A stretch of DNA of 28,629 nt, taken from Scatomonas sp963649395 (GTDB taxonomy: Bacteria; Bacillota; Clostridia; Lachnospirales; Lachnospiraceae). The translations under genes and the position numbers were made by a program. The stretch spans positions 1 to 28,629 of the forward strand of contig CAVJHW010000015.1 in assembly GCA_963649395.1 (NCBI GenBank), read 5' to 3'. A model generated the notes under the pieces. That model searched no databases and was not told where the DNA came from. It worked only from the letters and a program-made list of their open reading frames with translations. This document shows, in pieces, positions 23,128-28,629 of the stretch (position 1 is its first letter; the number at the start of each line of letters is the position of its first letter).

Positions 23128-24551
23128 TCCAATTAGACCATATCTATTTTACCTATGGCAATTCCGAAAGCGGTGCATTGAGGGATGTATCGCTTTCGGT
23201 GCGTAAAGGCGAGTGTATTTTGCTTTGCGGCAGCTCCGGTTGCGGCAAAACGACGATCACCCGCCTTGTAAATGGCCTCATTCCGCATTTCTATGAGGGA
23301 GAATGCACAGGAGCTGTCTCTGTATGCGGCATGGATGTTGGCACAGAGGAGCTTTATACCATATCGAAAAAGGTCGGCAGCGTTTTTCAAAACCCGAGGA
23401 GTCAGTTTTTCTGTCTGGACACAAGCAGTGAGCTTGCCTTCGGTTGTGAGAATCTCGGCCTTGCTGCGGACCAAATCGCAAGCCGTGTGAACCGGGCAGT
23501 GAAGGAGCTGGAGCTGGAGCCTCTTGTCGGCAGAGATATTTTCAAGCTGTCCGGCGGCGAGAAGCAAAGGATTGCCTGTGGAAGTATATCTGCAATGGGT
23601 CCTCCTATTTTCGTATTGGATGAGCCCACCTCAAATCTCGATGCAGAATCCATCGAAAGGTTGAAAAAGGTCCTTTCGCTCTGGAAAAGCCAAGGCAAGA
23701 CCATTTTGATTGCAGAGCACAGATTGTATTGGCTGAAGGATCTGTGCGACCGGGTTGTCTATCTCGACCAGGGTAAAATTGAGATGGATTGCTCCATGGA
23801 TGCCTTTAAAAACTTCTCAGAGGAGAGGATTCGGGATATGGGCCTTCGCACCCTGCTTCCGCCCCATGAAATAAGCGTAGCCAGGAGGCCTTATTCTCCA
23901 AAGGATTCGGATATGGTCCTCAAGAATTATCATTTCGGATATGATAAAAAGCAGGTGCTGGCATTCGATGATATGGTGCTTCCGAAAAATGAGATCGTTG
24001 CGATCACGGGTCAAAATGGTGCCGGGAAATCCACCTTTGTAAGGTGTTTTTGCGGACTTGAAAGGAAATTCAAAGGAAGAACGGGCATAGGCGGAAAGGT
24101 CTATAGGCCCAAAGAGATGCTCCGCAAATGCTATCTTGTCATGCAGGATGTGAATCATCAGCTGTTCTGTGAATCGGTCTTAGACGAGGTCCTTCTCGGA
24201 GCAGCAGACGATGGTCCAGAGACGAAAGAAAAGGCAAGACAGCTCATGGAGAAGCTTGGCGTGTGGGAGCTGTGGGATAGGCATCCTATGACCCTATCCG
24301 GCGGACAGAAACAGCGCGTTGCCATTTGTTCCGCAGTCCTGGCAGGAAAAGATATTCTGGTTTTTGATGAACCGACAAGCGGCTTGGATTATCAACATAT
24401 GGTAGGAACAGCAGAGCTGTTCCGGGAGCTTCGCAACATGGGAAAAAGCATTTTTATCATCACCCACGACAGGGAGCTTATGGAAGGATGCTGTACCTGT
24501 GAGTTAAATATAGTTGGCGGAAAGGCCGACTTATATGAGCGAGACCTTTGA
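23124..24551 (+). CDS. ECF transporter A component, two fused ATPase domains
   Basis: The ATG at 23124 overlaps the T-component stop and gives 475 residues with two ABC ATPase domains in tandem. Domain 1 has GSSGCGKTT (near residue 36), LSGGEKQR and IFVLDEPTSNLD. Domain 2 has GQNGAGKST (near residue 296), LSGGQKQR and ILVFDEPTSGLD. All canonical motifs are intact in both. In most ECF systems the two ATPases (EcfA and EcfA') are separate; the fused form is common in dedicated group I-like systems with their own S and T genes. This completes the importer and ends the operon. No clear terminator follows before the next promoter at 24560. Confidence 0.92.
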   Translation: MIQLDHIYFTYGNSESGALRDVSLSVRKGECILLCGSSGCGKTTITRLVNGLIPHFYEGECTGAVSVCGMDVGTEELYTISKKVGSVFQNPRSQFFCLDTSSELAFGCENLGLAADQIASRVNRAVKELELEPLVGRDIFKLSGGEKQRIACGSISAMGPPIFVLDEPTSNLDAESIERLKKVLSLWKSQGKTILIAEHRLYWLKDLCDRVVYLDQGKIEMDCSMDAFKNFSEERIRDMGLRTLLPPHEISVARRPYSPKDSDMVLKNYHFGYDKKQVLAFDDMVLPKNEIVAITGQNGAGKSTFVRCFCGLERKFKGRTGIGGKVYRPKEMLRKCYLVMQDVNHQLFCESVLDEVLLGAADDGPETKEKARQLMEKLGVWELWDRHPMTLSGGQKQRVAICSAVLAGKDILVFDEPTSGLDYQHMVGTAELFRELRNMGKSIFIITHDRELMEGCCTCELNIVGGKADLYERDL

Positions 24552-24559
24552 CTTTCCTC

Positions 24560-24603
24560 TTGCGACTTTTTGCTTATGCTGTTATAATGCTATCAAGTGA
24601 TAG
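24560..24603 (+). promoter_or_regulatory. Promoter and palindromic operator of the V-type-like gene pair
   Basis: TTGCGA (24560-24565), 17 bases, TATAAT (24583-24588), then one base and the inverted repeat CTATCA-AG-TGATAG (24590-24603). Spacer, position and arms match those at the tetR 1 promoter (15745-15788), so the same repressor is predicted to act at both. Confidence 0.75.
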
Positions 24604-24628
24604 AGAAGTAAAGTAAAGCAAAGGTCAC

Positions 24629-24659
24629 CAGATCTTGGCTGTCGGTTCGAGATCCGGCG
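24629..24659 (+). other. Leader hairpin before the V-type-like gene pair
   Basis: GATCT (24632-24636) and AGATC (24651-24655), flanked by CC and GG, form an imperfect stem-loop in the leader, just before the first gene. The segment GGTTCGAGATCC slightly resembles a tRNA T-arm, but no tRNA is present. Confidence 0.35.
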
Positions 24660-24687
24660 GCCTATGGGGGGAGAAGGAGAGTTGCCT

Positions 24688-25035
24688 ATGAGGAGGGAAG
24701 AATTAGAAAGCATCACGGAGGCGGAAGCCCTGGCAGCGCGGATCCGAGCCAGGGCGGCTCGGGACTACGATCTGATTCTGGCTCAGGCCAGGCGGGAAGC
24801 GGCCCAGCTGCTGGAGGAGGGCAAAAGAAAGGCCCGGGATCAGGCGATAGAGGCTCTGTTGGAAGAGCAGCGGCGGGGAGAAGCTAAGCTGGCGGTTTCT
24901 AAGAATGAGGTGGAGAAGGCCATCCGCAACTTGCGAGAGCAGGCTGCCGGTCGGGAGGGGAGGATTATAGAGGAAATCATAGAGGCTTATCTGGAGGCGG
25001 TTCTGGGATCCGCAGAGCAAGGGGATGAGAAGTGA
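24688..25035 (+). CDS. Coiled-coil protein resembling V-type ATPase subunit G/H
   Basis: I choose ATG 24688, preceded by AAGGAGA at a spacing of 7, giving 115 residues. The frame is also open from ATG 24664. The protein is almost entirely charged helix: EALAARIRARAARDYDLILA, QARREAAQLLEEGKRKARDQ and following heptad-like repeats, with no membrane segment. This fits the small peripheral-stalk subunit (G/H, NtpF-like) that forms a coiled coil with subunit E. The gene directly downstream looks like subunit E, which supports the call. The rest of a V-type ATPase operon is absent. A generic coiled-coil protein is the alternative. Confidence 0.65.
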   Translation: MRREELESITEAEALAARIRARAARDYDLILAQARREAAQLLEEGKRKARDQAIEALLEEQRRGEAKLAVSKNEVEKAIRNLREQAAGREGRIIEEIIEAYLEAVLGSAEQGDEK

Positions 25036-25110
25036 CGGAGTTTGTCCGGGAGAGTGACTGTGAAGATCACGCAAGAAGCATGTATGCGGATTTTACGCGA
25101 AGGGGGGCTA

Positions 25111-25725
25111 ATGGCAGAAATGGCAGGATTGGAAAAAACCTGTGGTCGAATTGTGGCAGAAGCCAAGGAGGAGGCGGCTATGAAGCGCCTGCAGGCTCAA
25201 CTGCAGGCAAGGGAGATCTGGACAAGGGCGGTCCGCAAGGCCAGACGTATGGCCCGGGAGGCGGCTCGGAATTCTCACAGGGAGGTGCTGGCTTATCGGG
25301 AGAAGGAAAAGGCTGTTATGGATTGCCATCGCCTCATCATTCTTGAGGCGGCCAAGCAGGAGATGGTCTCTGCCCTGATCCGCCGGATCTGTGATATTCT
25401 GGGCAATATGGAGGAAGACCAATATTTTTCTTTCCTATGCAAGCTGCTGGAACGGCACATTCAGGGGGAGATGGGAGATATCTATTTCTCCGAGAAGGAC
25501 CTGAGCCGCATGACACCCGAGCGGGAGAATCGAATCGTTCAGATCGCAGAGGAGGCAGGGGGAAGCCTGGCCCTGGGAGCCGAGGGACGTAGGGTGGAGA
25601 ACGGTTTTCTTCTGGTATACAAGGGGTTGGAGAAGAATTGCAGCTTTCAGGCTCTGGTAAAGGGGAGGGAGAAGGAACTGAGGGACTATATCTACCGGGA
25701 GTTATTCGAGGAGGAAGGTCCATAA
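25111..25725 (+). CDS. V-type ATPase subunit E-like protein
   Basis: ATG 25111, after AGGGGGG (25101-25107), gives 204 residues, the usual length of subunit E. The N-terminus MAEMAGLEKTCGRIVAEAKE starts as many E subunits do (LEK and EAxxEA pattern). The frame is open upstream to 25042 with only poor start codons. A long charged helix to about residue 90 leads into a globular C-terminal domain ending VENGFLLVYKGLEKNCSFQA, then LVKGREKELRDYIYRELF, a close match to the E-subunit end pattern. E and G/H form the peripheral stalk that holds V1 to Vo. Here the pair is alone, with no I, K, C, F, A, B or D genes beside it. Confidence 0.75.
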   Translation: MAEMAGLEKTCGRIVAEAKEEAAMKRLQAQLQAREIWTRAVRKARRMAREAARNSHREVLAYREKEKAVMDCHRLIILEAAKQEMVSALIRRICDILGNMEEDQYFSFLCKLLERHIQGEMGDIYFSEKDLSRMTPERENRIVQIAEEAGGSLALGAEGRRVENGFLLVYKGLEKNCSFQALVKGREKELRDYIYRELFEEEGP

Positions 25726-25764
25726 AGTATCCGCAGAAGTGTCCGTAGAGGGGGTTATAAAAGT

Positions 25765-25828
25765 GTTTGCAAATGCACCAGGCGGCAGCTGGTGGAACAG
25801 CTATCGCCTGGTGCATCTTTGCGCAAAC
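25765..25828. terminator. Long hairpin after the V-type-like genes
   Basis: ATGCACCAGGCG (25773-25784) pairs perfectly with CGCCTGGTGCAT (25805-25816). Outer arms GTTTGC (25765-25770) and GCAAAC (25823-25828) extend it, and inner AGCTG/CAGCT closes the loop. No long T-run follows on either side, so termination is plausible but unproven. It lies between convergent gene groups and could serve both directions. Confidence 0.5.
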
Positions 25829-25886
25829 ATCTTTGCTGCCTTATGGCGGATCTGCCACAAGGGAAAGCCAGTAAAGGCCCGTCCTC

Positions 25887-27134
25887 TTAAATATCTACGC
25901 AGGAGCGGATGATTTTTTCGCTGATATCCTGGTCTCGTTCTAGGAGAGCTTTCTGGATCTCTGCTTTTCTATCCAGCTGTCCGGCTGTGAAGACTCCTCG
26001 CTGTGTCAATTGCCCCCGTCCGATCATAAGAATCAGGATAATGGGCAAGCCCCCTACTGTATCATATACGGCAGGAGTACCCCAGGGAAGATGTTTCAGG
26101 GCAGTGGCTTTTGTACAGTTATTGTATTGAATATGACGGGTAAAATGACCATCCTTATATCCGCTTACTTCTACGGAAAAGCAGGTGGCATGATCCTTGA
26201 TTTTGCCCTCCTGGAAGAGACGATCCTGGTCCAGAGGAGGAATCAGGGTCCGCCCCATCGCCTCCAGGATATTTCCGTCCTCGACAGAATCACCCTGAGC
26301 AGAAGCAGCCATCTGGAGTGCCTTTACCCAGATATCTTTGGCCTCCATGGTTCCCAGGTTCACACTGCCTTTTTCTACACAGTAAGGAATTTCCTTGGCA
26401 GAAAAGGCGGGGATCATGGCAATATCCGGCTGTGAGGTACAGGTATAGATCTTTCTTGTGCCGATAGGGGAGGGAAATTCGAATTCCTCCTCGCTTTCCA
26501 GCAGATCCTCCCCTATGATTTGATTGTTTTTCCAGGCACTGGGATGGGGTGCTCCAAGCCACTCGCTTAGCATAAATCCTGGGTTGATAGAACTTGTAAA
26601 CTCTTTGGTATCCAGGTAGTCTGCCCAGCGGATGACTACCTCCTTCACGGTATCCACCTCATCAATCATATGGGCGGCTGCAAAAAGAGTCCAGCCGGGG
26701 GAAATGCCTACGCTGGGAATGGCAAGCAGACCGGCTTTGCGAAAATCCTCGTCTAAGGCAAGCTGAGCCTGGATGCTTTCTTCGGCTGGCATTTCATCTC
26801 CCCCGGGCAATGCGATCAAATCCAGATAATGTACTTTTTCCCGCAGACAGGCCCGCATAATGGGAAGATTAAAACGGGGTAAAATGGCGTGAAAACAGAC
26901 ATCGGATCCCTGGATCACAGATGCTACATCCTCCACGTCACCGGCATTTACCCTTTGATAGTTGATTTCCTTGACTAAAATGCGATTGCCCAGAGTCTCG
27001 ATCAGTTTTTTTGATTGTTCCAATGCGGAGGAGCTGTAATCTGCCAGGGTCAATGCTTCCACATCCGGCTCCATAGATAGGAGACCCGCAAGACCGGTTC
27101 CCTGAGCTCCGCTGCCAATAATTGTAATTTTCAT
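25887..27134 (-). CDS. Saccharopine dehydrogenase-like NAD(P)-binding protein
   Basis: The ATG at 27134 follows AGAGGTG and gives 415 residues. The N-terminal Rossmann motif is MKITIIGSGAQGTGLAGLL, followed by the acidic end of strand 2 (LTLADYS) and VNAGDVEDVASVIQGSDVCF. The middle carries the family's AIPSVGISPGWTLFAAAHMI. These features place it in the saccharopine dehydrogenase/carboxynorspermidine dehydrogenase superfamily, which forms or cleaves secondary amines of amino acids. It is second in a leftward operon, 11 bases after another amino-acid-dehydrogenase-like gene, so the two probably act in one pathway. The substrate is not identifiable. No clear terminator follows its stop apart from the hairpin at 25765-25828. 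Confidence 0.82.
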   Translation of the reverse strand: MKITIIGSGAQGTGLAGLLSMEPDVEALTLADYSSSALEQSKKLIETLGNRILVKEINYQRVNAGDVEDVASVIQGSDVCFHAILPRFNLPIMRACLREKVHYLDLIALPGGDEMPAEESIQAQLALDEDFRKAGLLAIPSVGISPGWTLFAAAHMIDEVDTVKEVVIRWADYLDTKEFTSSINPGFMLSEWLGAPHPSAWKNNQIIGEDLLESEEEFEFPSPIGTRKIYTCTSQPDIAMIPAFSAKEIPYCVEKGSVNLGTMEAKDIWVKALQMAASAQGDSVEDGNILEAMGRTLIPPLDQDRLFQEGKIKDHATCFSVEVSGYKDGHFTRHIQYNNCTKATALKHLPWGTPAVYDTVGGLPIILILMIGRGQLTQRGVFTAGQLDRKAEIQKALLERDQDISEKIIRSCVDI

Positions 27135-27145
27135 GCTTTCACCTC

Positions 27146-28171
27146 TCAATCCTTAAGATACTGAGCTAAATCTCCGGAACGATACAAGGGATAGGGGAGC
27201 TGGTCCAGGGTAAAGAATCCGGGGGCACTGTTGATCACATCGGGGATGCGGTTTAGCAGGGAGGTATTAATCATGTCCGGGCCGGGAAGAACCGGAATTA
27301 CCAGATCCATAGAAGGGGTTCCCTCGATGTGCCAACGGGCGTTTTCCGTTTCGTCGTCCACACAGATCTTGGAGATAAACTCGGAGCGGAAGGTTATACC
27401 CTCTTCGGTATAGATTTCTGTAATCTGGTTCCAGCCGATGACAGAAGCCGGGGGAAGGACTTTCCCCAGACTGTGGGAAGGGGTGTCCTTCTTGGCGAGA
27501 ACTGGTTCCACCCATTCCTTCCAATCCTTGAAGGTCAGTCCCAGGCGGGCAATGATACCCTCCAGGGAAATGCCGAACCAGCTGTAATCAAACTTTTGGG
27601 TCTTCAGACGGTCGCGGAATTGCTGTTCTGTCTGGCCTACACCGATGGCTTCCACGGCAGAGGGACCGTAGGCATCTACATTGGAAGTAGCCTGTCCCAG
27701 CACTGAGTCAATCTTGTAGCATCCTCCGCTCATCACGGACAGGAGATTAAGCCAAAGTACGTCCTGAATGCCACAGGAGGTAATGGTAGCCTTGTTGGCC
27801 TTGCAGAGCTTGTCTAATTCCTCTGCCTCTGTCGGGAAACGTCTCCAGGGATAGAACAGTTCTTCTGCCAAAGTTACCACGTTGATTCCGTGGGAAGCAA
27901 ATTTCTCCAGAATAGGCATCATGTCCTTGACGTAGCTTCTGGCACATACAACCGCCACATCTGCCTCAGTTGAGGAAAGTACAGCGTCTAGTTCCCGGGT
28001 TACGGTAAGATTTAAAGGATGATCCAGCCCAAGAACATCGCCAAAGTCCTCTCCTATATGGGAAAATAGGTCGACAGCGGCAACAATTTCAATTCCTTTT
28101 TCCAACATCATCCGGGCTGCCATTTTCCCCATGGCGCCGATTCCAAATGAGATAGCGCGAATTTTCTTCAT
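27146..28171 (-). CDS. Diaminopentanoate dehydrogenase / dihydrodipicolinate reductase-like protein
   Basis: The ATG at 28171 follows AGAAAGGAT and gives 341 residues. The N-terminus MKKIRAISFGIGAMGKMAAR has the Rossmann GxGxxG motif, followed by KGIEIVAAVD. ADVAVVCARSYVKDMMPILE and GINVVTLAEELFYPW resemble the NAD(P)H-dependent amino-acid dehydrogenases related to 2,4-diaminopentanoate dehydrogenase (ornithine fermentation) and DapB-like reductases. The frame continues upstream of this ATG through the structured leader, but there is no good start there. Its promoter lies about 255 bases upstream. Next to a saccharopine-dehydrogenase-like gene it suggests amino acid or imine metabolism. Exact reaction unknown. 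Confidence 0.78.
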   Translation of the reverse strand: MKKIRAISFGIGAMGKMAARMMLEKGIEIVAAVDLFSHIGEDFGDVLGLDHPLNLTVTRELDAVLSSTEADVAVVCARSYVKDMMPILEKFASHGINVVTLAEELFYPWRRFPTEAEELDKLCKANKATITSCGIQDVLWLNLLSVMSGGCYKIDSVLGQATSNVDAYGPSAVEAIGVGQTEQQFRDRLKTQKFDYSWFGISLEGIIARLGLTFKDWKEWVEPVLAKKDTPSHSLGKVLPPASVIGWNQITEIYTEEGITFRSEFISKICVDDETENARWHIEGTPSMDLVIPVLPGPDMINTSLLNRIPDVINSAPGFFTLDQLPYPLYRSGDLAQYLKD

Positions 28172-28425
28172 AAAGAAATCCTTTCTGTTGTTGTAGGCGG
28201 AAACCCACTGCCCTTGGGCCGTGGGTAGTTGACAGTTCACCTCGTTTACATACTCAGAAAGCCCCGGGCTGCGGATGCGCAGATAGACAAGTTCGCAACG
28301 CAACGCTAGTCCCCTGGGGGGCTTGCACAGCTGTGCAGACATCAGAAGGGCTTTCCAGTGCGGCGGCGTTAGCCGCCATAGATGTTTACAACATAGCATA
28401 TCTCGGATTGTTCCAATTCCGACTT
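28172..28425 (-). mobile_element. Structured leader, possible IS200/IS605-type element remnant
   Basis: Between the promoter (28433-28461) and the dehydrogenase gene lie about 250 non-coding bases packed with hairpins: GGCGGC/GCCGCC (28362-28377), TGCACAGCTGTGCA (28324-28337), AAGCCCC/GGGGCTT (28259-28265 with 28318-28324), CTGCG/CGCAG (28269-28282) and a CCCAC...GTGGG hairpin (28204-28225). On the minus strand the segment ending GAACTGTCAACTACCCACG followed by the last hairpin and GTGGGTTTC resembles, from memory, the right ends (with their guide-type RNA) of IS200/IS605 elements. No transposase or TnpB is present. A structured regulatory leader is the alternative. Confidence 0.45.
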
Positions 28426-28432
28426 CTTTCCA

Positions 28433-28461
28433 AGTATAATACAATAAAGTACAAATGTCAA
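28433..28461 (-). promoter_or_regulatory. Promoter of the leftward dehydrogenase operon
   Basis: On the minus strand TTGACA (28456-28461), a 17-base spacer and TATACT (28433-28438) make a near-consensus promoter. The predicted leader before the start codon at 28171 is about 255 bases. Confidence 0.8.
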
Positions 28462-28473
28462 TACAATGCATAA

Positions 28474-28506
28474 CAAAAAAACACACGCCTTTTGAAAAGC
28501 GTGTGT
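28474..28506 (-). terminator. Terminator of the gene entering from the right edge
   Basis: Reading leftward, ACACACGC (28499-28506) pairs with GCGTGTGT (28481-28488), and a run of Ts (A-run 28474-28481 on the plus strand) follows. It lies 11 bases after the stop codon of the partial gene. Confidence 0.88.
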
Positions 28507-28517
28507 CAGAATGAAGG

Positions 28518-28629
28518 TCAAAAGGTAAGGGTAACGGAATATAATTCCGATACGATCAATTGCCTGGAAATGCTGACGGGCTTATGGTTCTGGTCGGATA
28601 TCTCGCTGTAGATAGACAGGAGAAAGGCC
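28518..28629 (-). CDS. C-terminal end of an unidentified protein, cut by window edge
   Basis: Leftward from the right edge one frame stays open for 36 residues, with SIYSEISDQNHKPVSISRQL followed by IVSELYSVTLTF, ending at TGA (28518-28520). The stop is followed by a proper terminator, which supports a real gene end. The fragment is too short to assign a family. Confidence 0.55.
   Translation of the reverse strand, partial: AFLLSIYSEISDQNHKPVSISRQLIVSELYSVTLTF

Noticed and set aside
24629..24659. tRNA-like segment with GGTTCGAGATCC
   Set aside because: No acceptor, anticodon or D arms can be built around it, and the T-loop has an extra base; it is better explained as a leader hairpin.
28172..28486. 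Upstream extension of the dehydrogenase reading frame by about 105 codons
   Set aside because: It runs through the structured leader and promoter; the normal Rossmann N-terminus and ribosome binding site are at 28171.
1..28629. CRISPR arrays, rRNA or tRNA genes, integrases
   Set aside because: No regularly spaced repeats, no rRNA or tRNA-like structures and no recombinase motifs were found in the window.

Overview
The window looks like a chromosomal segment from a Gram-positive anaerobe of the Clostridia, most likely a Lachnospiraceae-type gut or plant-fibre bacterium. The evidence is strong AGGAGG-type ribosome binding sites, TTGACA/TATAAT promoters with 17-base spacers, LacI-controlled sugar operons, a CUT1 sugar importer without its own ATPase, a YesL/DUF624 protein, an ECF transporter, and V-type ATPase peripheral-stalk subunits. 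Species cannot be assigned from sequence alone. One run of ten Ns (6504-6513) marks an assembly gap inside a gene.

Left block (1-4747): a hexuronate (galacturonate) module. A LacI-family repressor gene and uxaC (uronate isomerase, cut by the left edge) read leftward. uxaA (altronate dehydratase) and uxaB (tagaturonate reductase) read rightward. Two near-identical LacI-type palindromes lie in the divergent promoter region. A terminator-like hairpin sits between uxaA and uxaB.

Second block (4748-13651): two paralogous LacI-type regulators with TTG starts, then an operon of lipoprotein binding protein, two permeases, two uroporphyrinogen-decarboxylase-superfamily proteins, a cupin-like protein and a YesL-like membrane protein. 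Both URO-D-like proteins carry H-x-C plus a Cys exactly 79 residues later. This matches the zinc site of MtaA/MtbA-type methyltransferases, so the locus may take up and demethylate a methylated compound. This is the most intriguing part of the window.

Middle block (13652-17290): a RelB/DinJ antitoxin with a PIN-domain toxin (leftward), an NAD-dependent epimerase/reductase (leftward), a divergent TetR regulator, and a TalC-type transaldolase with its own promoter and terminator.

Transport block (17291-24551): a second TetR gene behind a consensus promoter overlapped by a 30-base palindrome, then a terminator, then two half-size ABC exporter-type proteins and a complete ECF-type importer (S, T and a double-ATPase A component) with overlapping genes. 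The layout resembles the distal part of the streptococcal sia heme-uptake locus. The substrate here is unproven.

Right block (24552-28629): an orphan pair resembling V-type ATPase subunits G/H and E, whose promoter and operator nearly duplicate those of the first TetR gene 8.8 kb away. Next is a large hairpin, then a leftward two-gene operon of Rossmann-fold dehydrogenases (saccharopine-dehydrogenase-like and diaminopentanoate-dehydrogenase-like). Its roughly 250-base leader is highly structured and resembles the end of an IS200/IS605-type element. The last bases hold a terminator and the C-terminal end of an unidentified leftward gene.
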